The position numbers and the translations under genes are program-made. 64,000 nt of DNA from Stenotrophomonas sp. 364 (GTDB lineage: Bacteria; Pseudomonadota; Gammaproteobacteria; Xanthomonadales; Xanthomonadaceae): assembly GCF_009832905.1 (NCBI RefSeq), contig NZ_CP047135.1, positions 2,024,001 through 2,088,000 of the forward strand, in the 5' to 3' direction. The notes beneath the pieces are model-generated. The model did no database searches. It was given only the letters and a program-made list of their open reading frames with translations, and had not been told where the DNA came from. Every line of letters starts with the position of its first letter. Positions within the stretch are counted from its first letter, which is position 1. This document shows, one piece after another, positions 7,597-15,947 of the stretch.

Positions 7597-10347
7597 ATGA
7601 CCCTGCTCAATGCATGGTTCGATGCCTTCCTGCGCAGTCGCCGCGCCGCCAGCCTGTTCCGTCGCCGCGCCCTGCCCGACGCCGGGATGGGGCGCGGTGC
7701 GGCGGGCGCGGTGCCCACCGATTTCAGCGATGCGTTGCGGCGTCTGGCACAGGTGCCCGTGGCAGCCGCGCTGGCGGCGGTGGCGTCGCACCCCGACGGG
7801 CTGGCCACCGACGAAGCCGATGCCCGGCTCGCCCGCGTGGGTCCCAACGAGATCGATCACGAAAAGCCGCTGCCGTGGTGGCGCCACCTTTGGCAGTGCT
7901 ACCGCAACCCGTTCAACCTGCTGCTCAGCCTGCTGGCGGTGGTGTCCTGGCTGACCGAAGACGTCAAGGCCACGGTGGTGATCGGCACCATGGTGGTGTT
8001 GTCCACGCTGATCCGTTTCGTCCAGGAGGGCCGCTCCAACCGCGCGGCGGAGCGGCTCAAGGCGCTGGTGGGCAACAACGCCCGCGTATTGCGCCGTCCC
8101 GACGGCACGGGCGCAACCGCGCAGGACGCCGGCGCCGAACCCCGCGCTCCGCGTCCCGCGCAGCAGCGTTCGCTGCCGATCCGTGCAGTGGTGCCCGGCG
8201 ACCACATCGTGCTGTCGGCCGGCGACATGATCCCCGCCGACTGCCGCGTGCTGAACGCCAAGGACCTGTTCGTGGCGCAGGCGGCCATGACCGGCGAATC
8301 GCTGCCGGTGGAGAAGTTCGCCGCCCCCGACCCCGCCCAGGCCAACCTGCTGGAGCAGCCCAACCTGCTGTTCATGGGCACCAACGTGGTGTCCGGCTCG
8401 GCCACCGCCATGGTGCTGGCCACCGGCAACCGCACCTGCTTCGGCACCATTGCCCAACGCAGCACCGCCACCGCAAGCGCGCCCACCGCGTTCCAGGCCG
8501 GGGTCAACAGTGTCAGCTGGCTGCTGATCCGGTTCGCCTTGGTGATGGTGCCGTTCGTACTGCTGGTCAACGGCGTGACCAAGGGCAACTGGACCGAAGC
8601 CTTCCTGTTCGCGCTGTCGGTGGCCGTCGGGCTCACCCCGGAAATGCTGCCGATGATCGTCACCTCCACCCTGGCCAAGGGCGCGGTGCTGTTGTCGCGG
8701 CGCAAGGTGATCGTCAAGCGCCTGGATGCGATCCAGAACTTCGGCGCGATGGACGTGCTGTGCACCGACAAGACCGGCACGCTTACCCAGGACCGCATCG
8801 CGCTGGAGCGGCACACCGACGTGTTCGGCAACGACTCGCAGGACGTGCTGGCATTCGCCTACCTCAACAGCCATTTCCAGACCGGGCTGACCAACCTGCT
8901 CGACCGCGCCGTGCTGGAGCACGTGGAACTGCAGACCGAGCTGCGCCTGGCGCAGGACTACCGCAAGGTGGATGAGATCCCGTTCGACTTCGAGCGCCGC
9001 CGCATGTCGGTGGTGGTGTCCGAGCGCGACGACCACCACGAGCTGGTCTGCAAAGGCGCGGTGGAAGAGATGCTGGCCGTGTGCAGCCGCGTGCGCGAAG
9101 GGGGCCAGGACCTGCCGCTGGATGCGCAGCGGCTGGCACGGGTGCGCCAGACCACCGAGGAACTCAACGAACAGGGCTTGCGCGTGGTCGCGGTGGCCAT
9201 GAAGGAAGTCCCGGCCACGCGCGAGGTGTATTCGCAGGCCGACGAGCAGGATCTCACCCTGCTCGGCTACGTGGCCTTCCTGGACCCGCCGAAGGAATCG
9301 ACCGCGCAGGCGCTGCAGGCGTTGGCCGGACTGGGCGTGGAAGTGAAGGTGTTCACCGGTGACAACGAACTGGTCACCGCGCGGGTGTGCGCCCAGGTGG
9401 GGCTGCACGCCGACGGCATCGTGACCGGGCCGCAGATCGACCGCATGGACGAGGCTGCGGTGGCCGACGCGCTGGGCCGCCACCGCGTTTTTGCCCGGCT
9501 CACGCCCCTGCACAAGGAGCGGCTGGTGCGCGCCCTGCGTGCACAGGGCAAAGTAGTGGGGTTCCTCGGCGATGGCATCAACGATGCGCCGGCCCTGCGT
9601 GCTGCCGACATCGGCATCAGCGTGGACAGCGCGGTGGATATCGCCAAGGAGGCGGCCGACATCATCCTGCTCGAGAAGAACCTGATGGTCCTCGAGGAAG
9701 GCGTGGTGCAGGGCCGGCGCACCTTCAGCAACATGCTCAAGTACATCCGCATGACTGCCAGTTCCAACTTCGGCAACGTGTTCTCGGTGCTGGTGGCCTC
9801 CGCGTTCCTGCCCTTCCTGCCGATGCTGCCACTGCAGCTGCTGGTGCAGAACCTGCTGTATGACATCTCGCAGATCGCCATTCCATTCGACAACGTCGAT
9901 GAGGAGCTGGTGCGCAAGCCGCTGAAGTGGAACCCGGCCGACATCGGGCGTTTCATGGTGTTCTTCGGCCCGATCAGCTCGATCTTCGACCTGACCTGCT
10001 TCGCGCTGATGTGGTACGTGTTCGATGCGCGCACGGCGGCCGACCAGAGCCTGTTCCAGTCCGGCTGGTTCGTGGTGGGCCTGCTGACCCAGACCCTGAT
10101 CGTGCACATGATCCGCACGCCCAAGGTGCCGTTCGTGCAGAGCATCGCCGCCCCGCCGCTGCTTCTGATGACCGGCCTGATCATGGCCATCGGCGTGCTG
10201 CTGCCGATGAGCCCGCTGGCCGGCTACTTCAAACTGCAGGCACTGCCGCCCGGTTACTGGCCGTTCCTGGTTGCCATTCTGTTCGGGTATGCGGTGCTGA
10301 CCACGCTGCTGAAGAAAGTCTACATCCGTCGTTACGGGTGGCAGTGA
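7597..10347 (+). CDS. mgtA: Magnesium-importing P-type ATPase (P3B)
   Basis: A 916-residue P-type ATPase that brings Mg2+ into the cytoplasm using ATP. Visible motifs are TGES (232-235, actuator domain), DKTGTLT with the phosphorylated Asp391, and GDGINDAP near 658, followed by the MgtA-type C-terminal block of membrane helices. Length and order match MgtA/MgtB. The ATG at 7597 is preceded by a textbook AAGGAG. An extra Ala/Pro-rich insert near residues 170-190 lies between the first helices and the actuator domain. It is followed directly by mgtC (stop and start overlap as TGATG) and preceded by the leader peptide and MgtE-N-like gene, so induction under magnesium limitation is expected. Confidence 0.95.
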   Translation: MTLLNAWFDAFLRSRRAASLFRRRALPDAGMGRGAAGAVPTDFSDALRRLAQVPVAAALAAVASHPDGLATDEADARLARVGPNEIDHEKPLPWWRHLWQCYRNPFNLLLSLLAVVSWLTEDVKATVVIGTMVVLSTLIRFVQEGRSNRAAERLKALVGNNARVLRRPDGTGATAQDAGAEPRAPRPAQQRSLPIRAVVPGDHIVLSAGDMIPADCRVLNAKDLFVAQAAMTGESLPVEKFAAPDPAQANLLEQPNLLFMGTNVVSGSATAMVLATGNRTCFGTIAQRSTATASAPTAFQAGVNSVSWLLIRFALVMVPFVLLVNGVTKGNWTEAFLFALSVAVGLTPEMLPMIVTSTLAKGAVLLSRRKVIVKRLDAIQNFGAMDVLCTDKTGTLTQDRIALERHTDVFGNDSQDVLAFAYLNSHFQTGLTNLLDRAVLEHVELQTELRLAQDYRKVDEIPFDFERRRMSVVVSERDDHHELVCKGAVEEMLAVCSRVREGGQDLPLDAQRLARVRQTTEELNEQGLRVVAVAMKEVPATREVYSQADEQDLTLLGYVAFLDPPKESTAQALQALAGLGVEVKVFTGDNELVTARVCAQVGLHADGIVTGPQIDRMDEAAVADALGRHRVFARLTPLHKERLVRALRAQGKVVGFLGDGINDAPALRAADIGISVDSAVDIAKEAADIILLEKNLMVLEEGVVQGRRTFSNMLKYIRMTASSNFGNVFSVLVASAFLPFLPMLPLQLLVQNLLYDISQIAIPFDNVDEELVRKPLKWNPADIGRFMVFFGPISSIFDLTCFALMWYVFDARTAADQSLFQSGWFVVGLLTQTLIVHMIRTPKVPFVQSIAAPPLLLMTGLIMAIGVLLPMSPLAGYFKLQALPPGYWPFLVAILFGYAVLTTLLKKVYIRRYGWQ

Positions 10348-11084
10348 TGGACTTCAACCCGCACCTGCCGGCGTTCAACGCCGGGGCCACGATCAGCACC
10401 CTGATCAGCCTGGGCACGGCCTTCGTGCTCGGGGCGGCGATCGGGCTGGAGCGGCAGCTGCGCCAGCGCACCGCCGGCCTGCGCACCAACACGCTGGTGG
10501 CGGTGGGCGCGGCGTTGTTCGTGGACCTGGCCGTGCGCTTCCACGACCTGTACGGCGGCCCGCCCTCGCCGCTGCACGTGGTGGCGTACGTCATCTCCGG
10601 GGTCGGTTTTTTGGGCGCCGGCGCGATCATGAAGGACGGTGCGCAGGTGTCCGGCCTGAACACCGCTGCCACGCTGTGGGGGTCGGCGGCCGTGGGTGCC
10701 TGCGCCGGCATCAAGCTGCTGCCCGAAGCGCTGCTGGCGGCACTGTTCGTGCTGGCGGCCAACACGCTGTTGCGGCCGGTGGTCAACCGCATCCAGCGCC
10801 AGCCGGTGGAGGAATCCTTCAGCGAGGCGACCTACGCGGTCACGGTGGTGTGCCAGCGCGAGCACCAGGCCGACGTGCTGGACCGGCTGCTGGGGCTGCT
10901 GGAACAGGCGCACTACCCGGTGCGCGCCGTCGATCCGCGCCCCTTCGGCGAGCGCGACGTGGAGATCGAGGCGGTGCTGTACGCGACAGCCGTGGACGCC
11001 GCCGAACTGGACGCGGTGCTGGCCACGCTCGCGGGCCTGCCGGGCGTTCTGCAGGCGTTCTGGAATGCCACGCTGGAGGACTGA
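10347..11084 (+). CDS. mgtC: MgtC family membrane protein
   Basis: A 245-residue protein. The N-terminal two thirds is the MgtC/SapB membrane domain with about five helices and the signatures GLERQLRQRTAGLRT and GVGFLGAGAIM. The C-terminal part is an ACT-like soluble domain. MgtC is known in Salmonella and Mycobacterium as a low-magnesium virulence factor that inhibits the F1Fo ATP synthase rather than a transporter. Coupling to mgtA by a one-base TGATG overlap supports a shared response to magnesium starvation or acid stress. Confidence 0.92.
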   Translation: MDFNPHLPAFNAGATISTLISLGTAFVLGAAIGLERQLRQRTAGLRTNTLVAVGAALFVDLAVRFHDLYGGPPSPLHVVAYVISGVGFLGAGAIMKDGAQVSGLNTAATLWGSAAVGACAGIKLLPEALLAALFVLAANTLLRPVVNRIQRQPVEESFSEATYAVTVVCQREHQADVLDRLLGLLEQAHYPVRAVDPRPFGERDVEIEAVLYATAVDAAELDAVLATLAGLPGVLQAFWNATLED

Positions 11085-11168
11085 CACCGGCCGGCCACGG
11101 CCCCGATGCTATGCTCGGCCGCGTCGAACCACGCGGCCTTTGTCCACGTTTTCCACGGAACCGTTCCG

Positions 11169-12227
11169 ATGCTGTCTACCTCCTCGCGCCGTACCGTTGC
11201 CCTGCTCGTGCTGGGCGTGGTGATGGCTGCGATCTTCGCCGCCGATACGCTCACCGACTATGCGGTGGCCGCCGCCTGCTTCTACGCGGCGGTGATCCTG
11301 GCCGCCTCGCGCGTGCTGTCCGGACGCGGGCTGGTGCGGTTGGCCGCCCTCTGCATCGGCCTCACCGGGCTCAGCTTCTTCCTGACCCGCTTCGGCACGT
11401 ACCGCATCGGCCTGGTGAATTCGGGCATCGGCATGCTGGTGATCGGCATCACCACCTGGCTGGCGCTGAAGATGGAAGCGGCCAAGGCCGCCGTGCAGGA
11501 CGCGCAGGCCCGGTTGCTGCGGGTGGCACGCGCTTCCACCGTGGGCGAGCTGACCACCTCCATCGCGCACGAAGTGAACCAACCGCTGGCGGCGATCGCC
11601 AGCAGCGCCGAAGCCAGTCAGCGTTGGCTGGCCCAGGATCCGCCCAATGTGGAGAAGGCGCGGCAGACGCTGGCGCGGATCCTGGCCGATGCGCACCGGG
11701 CCAGCGACGTGATTGCCCGCGTGCGCGGGTTGACCCGCGGCGCGGTGCCAGAGCGGCAGGGGTTCGACCTCAACCAGGCGGTGCTGGAAATGCTGGCGCT
11801 GTCGCAAAGCGAACTGGAACAGCATGCGGTGACGCTGAGCACCGAGCTGGATGACGCGCTGCCGCCGGTATTCGGCGACCGCGTGCAGGTGCAGCAGGTG
11901 ATCGGCAACCTGATTCTCAACGCGGTCGATGCGATGGCCGAGGTGCCGGCAGGCAGCCGGCGGCTGGTGCTGCGCAGCTGGCGCGCAAGCCCGACGCGGG
12001 TGGCGATGAGTGTGCGCGACCACGGCAGTGGCCTACCGCTGGACGCGCCGGAGCGGGTATTCGATGCCTTCTGGACCACCAAGTCCGGCGGCCTGGGCTT
12101 GGGCTTGAGCCTGAGCCGCAGCATCCTGGAGGCCCATGACGGCCATATCCGGGCCGAGCCGATGGCCGCCGGTGGCGCCTGTTTCGTGTTCGAACTGCCG
12201 GTCGATGGCGGAGGTTCGCATGGTTAG
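11169..12227 (+). CDS. Membrane sensor histidine kinase, FixL/TodS-like core
   Basis: A 352-residue kinase. About four closely packed membrane helices (residues 8-105) form the sensor without a large periplasmic domain. They are followed by a dimerisation/phosphoacceptor helix with His134 in IAHEVNQPLAAI and an ATPase domain with NLILNAVDAM (N box), DHGSGLP (G1) and GLGLGLSL (G2). The HExNQP pattern is that of the FixL/TodS/DctB kinase class. The start at 11169 was chosen because the hydrophobic region begins immediately. Its end overlaps the response regulator start. The signal is unknown; the magnesium locus just upstream is a possible but unproven link. Confidence 0.9.
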   Translation: MLSTSSRRTVALLVLGVVMAAIFAADTLTDYAVAAACFYAAVILAASRVLSGRGLVRLAALCIGLTGLSFFLTRFGTYRIGLVNSGIGMLVIGITTWLALKMEAAKAAVQDAQARLLRVARASTVGELTTSIAHEVNQPLAAIASSAEASQRWLAQDPPNVEKARQTLARILADAHRASDVIARVRGLTRGAVPERQGFDLNQAVLEMLALSQSELEQHAVTLSTELDDALPPVFGDRVQVQQVIGNLILNAVDAMAEVPAGSRRLVLRSWRASPTRVAMSVRDHGSGLPLDAPERVFDAFWTTKSGGLGLGLSLSRSILEAHDGHIRAEPMAAGGACFVFELPVDGGGSHG

Positions 12228-12855
12228 GCCGACGCCGCCGGAGACGTCGCCTGCGCCCATCGTGTACGTGGTGGACGACGATCATTCGGTGCGCGCCGCT
12301 CTGGAGGACCTGTTGGCCTCGATGGGCATGCAGGTGCGTGCCTTCGACTCCGTGGCCGCCTTCCTGCAGCACCCCCGCGCGGACGCGCCGGCCTGCCTGG
12401 TGCTGGACGTGCGCATGCCGGGCCAGAGCGGGCTGGAGTTCCACCGGCAGATGGCCAGCCATGGCCTGCATCTGCCGGTGGTGTTCATCACCGGCCACGG
12501 CGACATCGCGATGGGTGTGGCGGCCATGAAGGAAGGGGCCATCGAGTTCCTGACCAAGCCGTTCCGTGATCAGGAGCTGCTGGATGCGATCCACCTCGGC
12601 ATCGAGCGCGACCGCGAGCGGCGCCGCGATGACGCTGCGGTGGACGTGTTGCGGCAACGTTGGGCATCGCTCAACGACGGCGAGCGCGACGTGGTGGGCG
12701 GCGTCGTCCGCGGCCGGCTCAACAAACAGATCGCCGCCGAACTGGGGGTGAGCGAAATCACGGTGAAGGTGCGCCGCGCCAACGTGATGCGCAAGATGCA
12801 GGCGCGCACGCTGGTGGATCTGGTGCGGATGTACGACCGTCTGGGGATCGGCTGA
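12220..12855 (+). CDS. FixJ/NarL-type response regulator
   Basis: A 211-residue response regulator. The receiver domain (14-130) has the acidic pair at VVDDDH, phosphoacceptor Asp63 in LVLDVRMPG and a conserved Lys in LTKPF. The LuxR-type helix-turn-helix (about 150-205) has LNKQIAAELGVSEITVKVRR as its recognition region. The ATG at 12220 lies inside the kinase stop region behind a strong GGAGG, so kinase and regulator are translationally coupled and form one system. The target genes are unknown. Confidence 0.92.
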   Translation: MVRPTPPETSPAPIVYVVDDDHSVRAALEDLLASMGMQVRAFDSVAAFLQHPRADAPACLVLDVRMPGQSGLEFHRQMASHGLHLPVVFITGHGDIAMGVAAMKEGAIEFLTKPFRDQELLDAIHLGIERDRERRRDDAAVDVLRQRWASLNDGERDVVGGVVRGRLNKQIAAELGVSEITVKVRRANVMRKMQARTLVDLVRMYDRLGIG

Positions 12856-13005
12856 GGCCCACCCGCCCCCGTGGCGGCCGTCATCACCAGCGCGACTGGG
12901 CAGATGAGCAATCGGCATCAGCGCGCCTGCGATGCGGGCACCGTCGCTTCCTAGAATGCGCCATGGCCGCTGCCGCGGCTCCCCTTCCTGCCGTGGATGC
13001 TGACC

Positions 13006-14565
13006 ATGCGTGCTGCCCTGCCCTTCACTCTGCTTGCCGTGTGCGCCGCACTTGCCGCCTGCCAGCAGGCCCCGTCCGCCAGCCCGGTGGCCAGTGCGCA
13101 GGCCGCGCCCGTTGCCGAGGAAATCGCCTGGCGGCACGGTGATGTCGAAGACGCGTTTGCCGATGCGCAGCAGAGCGGCAAGCCGGTGCTGCTGTACTGG
13201 GGCGCGGTGTGGTGCCCGCCGTGCAACAAGCTCAAGGCCACCCTGTTCCGTGACCCGGCATTCATCGCGCTGACCCGGCAGTACGTGCCGGTGTACCTGG
13301 ATGGCGACTCGGAAGGTGCCCAGGCACTGGGCGAGCAGTTCGGCGTGCGCGGCTACCCCACGCTGATCGTACTGGACCCGCAGCGCCACGAAATCACCCG
13401 GCTGGCCGGCGGCAACGACAGCGCCGAACTGACCCGGGCGCTGCGCCTGGCGGTGAACCGGCGCACCGCCGTGGCCGACGTGCTGCGGGTGGCGGTGGTG
13501 TCGCCGCAGCGCGTCTCCGAGGACGATTGGCGGGTGCTGGGTGATTACGGCTGGGAGGTGGACGCCAATCGTCTGGCCGGCCAACGCGATCCGGTGGCGC
13601 TGCTGCGGCAGCTGGCCGCCTCCGCGCCGGACCCGGCCCTGCAACGTCGTTTCGGGCTGCTGGCGCTGGGCGCCGGCAGCAGCGGGAAAGATGCGCCTGC
13701 GCCCAATGCGGCGGAACGCGCGGCAACCCGCACCCTGCTGACCACGGTACTGGCCGCGCCGGCCGAAGTGCGTGCCAACCGCGACCTGCTGGGCTACCAA
13801 GGGCCCGCACTGGTGGCACGGGCCGCGGCCACGCCGGAGCAGGCGCAGCAGCTGGGCACCCAGTTGCTGGCAGCATTGGAGCGCGCCGATGCCAGCCAAG
13901 ACAACGCCGCCGATGCGCGGCTGTCCAGCGTGATCACCGAGTTGGCGCTGTTCAAACAGCAGCATCCGGGCACCGCCGTGCCGCCAACGCTGCAGGAAAA
14001 GGCACACGAACGCGTGGCCGCCGCCGATGCAGCGGCCACGACCGCGCACGAGCGCCAGGCCACTATCAGCAGCGCGGTGTATGTCCTGCGCGAGGCCGGC
14101 GATGATGCCGCGGCCGAGGCGTTGTTGCGGGCCGAGCTGGACCGCAGCCAGACGCCGTACTACTACATGCCCGAGCTGGCCGAACTGGCCGAGGCGCGCG
14201 GCGACAAGGCGGCTGCGGTGGACTGGCTGCGCAGGGCCTACGAGGGCGCGCAGGGGCCGGCCACGCGGGTGCAATGGGGCGTGTTGTATGTGGAAGGCCT
14301 GGTGCGGCTGACGCCGGGCGATGGCAAGGCCATCGAGCAGGCAACGGCGCAGGTGATCGCCGAACTGGACGCGCAGCCGGCCGGCTATCACCAGCGCACG
14401 CGGCAGCGCTTCGAGCGGCTGGGAACCACGCTGCAGGCATGGGGCCGCGCGCACCATGGCGCTGAAACGCTGGGCCGGTTGCAGGCCCGGATGGGCGAAT
14501 CGTGCGCCAAGGCCGCACCGGGCGCGGACGCCGGCGCGGCGTGCAACCGCTGGTTGAAGGGCTGA
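13006..14565 (+). CDS. Thioredoxin-fold lipoprotein
   Basis: A 519-residue exported protein. The signal peptide ends in a lipobox LAAC with lipidated Cys19. A thioredoxin domain (about 40-150) follows with the active-site motif WCPPC (Cys70, Cys73) and a cis-proline segment GYPTLIV. The remaining 350 residues are helical and Ala/Leu-rich, reminiscent of TPR-like repeats but not clearly assignable. It probably acts as a membrane-tethered periplasmic disulfide reductase or oxidase; the partner is unknown. An ATG at 12997 is an alternative start adding three residues. Confidence 0.85.
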   Translation: MRAALPFTLLAVCAALAACQQAPSASPVASAQAAPVAEEIAWRHGDVEDAFADAQQSGKPVLLYWGAVWCPPCNKLKATLFRDPAFIALTRQYVPVYLDGDSEGAQALGEQFGVRGYPTLIVLDPQRHEITRLAGGNDSAELTRALRLAVNRRTAVADVLRVAVVSPQRVSEDDWRVLGDYGWEVDANRLAGQRDPVALLRQLAASAPDPALQRRFGLLALGAGSSGKDAPAPNAAERAATRTLLTTVLAAPAEVRANRDLLGYQGPALVARAAATPEQAQQLGTQLLAALERADASQDNAADARLSSVITELALFKQQHPGTAVPPTLQEKAHERVAAADAAATTAHERQATISSAVYVLREAGDDAAAEALLRAELDRSQTPYYYMPELAELAEARGDKAAAVDWLRRAYEGAQGPATRVQWGVLYVEGLVRLTPGDGKAIEQATAQVIAELDAQPAGYHQRTRQRFERLGTTLQAWGRAHHGAETLGRLQARMGESCAKAAPGADAGAACNRWLKG

Positions 14566-14568
14566 CAG

Positions 14569-15133
14569 GTAGAGCCGACCGTTGGTCGGCTGCAGATCTG
14601 GCCCGGTAGAGCCGACCGTTGGTCGGCTGAAGATCCGGCCTGGTAGAGCCGACCGTTGGTCGGCTGCAGAGCATCCGAAGCCATGCACGAAGAGCAGCCG
14701 GGCAGAGCCCGGCTCTACGCGGTGTCGTGCCACCGCGGTGTGGTGCGACCGTCGAGACGTCGCACGCCCCCGGACGTGTCGGGCGCGCCCGGCCCGGTAG
14801 AGCCGACCGTTGGTCGGCTGCACATCATCCGGTAGAGCCGACCGTTGGTCGGCTGCAGAGCATCCGAAGCCGTGCGCGAAGAGCAGCCGGGCAGAGCCCG
14901 GCTCTACGCGGTGTCGTGCCACCGCGGTGCGGTGCGACCGTCGAGACGTCGCACGCCCCCTGACATGTCGGGCGCGCCCGGCCCGGAGCCGACCGTTGGT
15001 CGGCTGCGGAGCATCCGGAGCCGTGCGCGAAGAGCAGCCGGGCAGAGCCCGGCTCTACAAGGTGTCGGACGATCGCGGTGCCCCCGGCGACATCGGGCGC
15101 CCCACCCCGGTAGAGCCGACCGTTGGTCGGCTG
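14569..15133. repeat. SMAG (GTAG-REP) array with a 189-bp higher-order tandem unit
   Basis: The 620-base gap holds about ten REP hairpins. Seven plus-oriented SMAGs (GTAG-AGCCGACC-GTT-GGTCGGCT) start near 14569, 14606, 14643, 14797, 14832, 14985 (missing its GTAGA) and 15110. Three minus-oriented ones with stem AGCCGGGC/GCCCGGCT sit at 14691-14718, 14880-14907 and 15031-15058. Between them is a hairpin with arms GTGCGAC/GTCGCAC. The block from 14643 recurs from 14832 (offset 189) almost unchanged, and a shortened third copy begins near 14985, so recent duplication is likely. No protein-coding gene is credible here. Confidence 0.9.
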
Positions 15134-15162
15134 CAGATCATCCGAACGCGCGCATGACCAAA

Positions 15163-15179
15163 GCCGGGCATTGCCCGGC
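15163..15179. terminator. Hairpin at the end of the ent operon
   Basis: GCCGGGC-ATT-GCCCGGC forms a perfect 7-bp stem six bases beyond the stop of the last ent gene (minus strand). It lacks a U-tract, so it is probably a degenerate SMAG acting as an mRNA 3'-end stabiliser or weak terminator. Confidence 0.45.
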
Positions 15180-15185
15180 ATCTTC

Positions 15186-15947
15186 TCAACCGCGCAACGT
15201 GGCGCCCCCGTCCACATACAGATCGCTCATCGCGATATGGCCGGCCTGGTCGGACAGCAGAAACATGACCGCCTGGGCGATATCGTCGGGGCTGGCCAGC
15301 TTGCGCAGTGGAATACCCGCCTTATAGGTGTCCAGGTTGCCCTCGATCACGCGCTGTGCGCCATCGGCGTCCTCCCACATGCCGGTCTGCATCGGGGTCA
15401 GCGTCGAGCCCGGGGCGACGATGTTGCAGCGGATGCCATGGGGGGCCAGTTCCAGCCCCAGGCAGCGGGTGAACATGGTGGCGGCCGCTTTCGATGCGGC
15501 ATAGGCGGCCATGCCATGCCGCGGCACCCCAGCGGCATTGGAACTGACGGTAACGATGGCGCCCTTGCCGCGTGGCGTCATCACCCGCGCCAGGGCGCGC
15601 GACAGGTGGAACACGCCGTCGGTATTGACCGCGAACACGCGGCGCCAGTGCGCGTCATCGATCTGATCGACCGTGCCCACCTGCAGCACACCGGCAACGT
15701 TGATGCCGAAGCCTACCGGCCCCAGTGTTGTTTCAGCCCAGCTCACCAGCGCATCCACGGCACCCGCATCGCTGACGTCCACTGCTCTGGCGTGCAGGTT
15801 CGGGTGCGTCGGCAGCGCGGGCGCTGCAAGGTCCGTGGCGACCACCACGCACCCGCTGTCCAGCAGCTGCTGCACCAGCGCCGCGCCGATGCCGCCGGCA
15901 GCGCCGGTGACCACGGCCAGCGTGCCGTCGAATCCGCTGAGTTTCAT
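15186..15947 (-). CDS. entA: 2,3-dihydro-2,3-dihydroxybenzoate dehydrogenase
   Basis: A 253-residue short-chain dehydrogenase. The N-terminal TGAAGGIG (14-21) binds NAD; the catalytic Ser135/136, Tyr149 and Lys153 are in order (YAASK). It is the last gene of the catecholate siderophore operon and overlaps the entF stop by four bases, so the expected reaction is oxidation of 2,3-dihydro-2,3-dihydroxybenzoate to 2,3-dihydroxybenzoate. The ATG at 15947 has AGGAAC upstream. Family membership alone would leave the substrate open; the operon fixes it. Confidence 0.9.
   Translation of the reverse strand: MKLSGFDGTLAVVTGAAGGIGAALVQQLLDSGCVVVATDLAAPALPTHPNLHARAVDVSDAGAVDALVSWAETTLGPVGFGINVAGVLQVGTVDQIDDAHWRRVFAVNTDGVFHLSRALARVMTPRGKGAIVTVSSNAAGVPRHGMAAYAASKAAATMFTRCLGLELAPHGIRCNIVAPGSTLTPMQTGMWEDADGAQRVIEGNLDTYKAGIPLRKLASPDDIAQAVMFLLSDQAGHIAMSDLYVDGGATLRG

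Noticed and set aside
7219..10107. A very long open frame antisense to mgtA
   Set aside because: It is Gln/His/Arg-rich with no recognisable domain and is explained by the high third-position GC of mgtA on the other strand.
11917..14922. A 1001-codon open frame antisense to the response regulator and thioredoxin lipoprotein
   Set aside because: It runs through the SMAG array and has low-complexity composition; the plus-strand genes have clear domains.
14569..15133. CRISPR array
   Set aside because: The units are self-complementary hairpins in both orientations with unequal, repeated spacers, and there are no cas genes.
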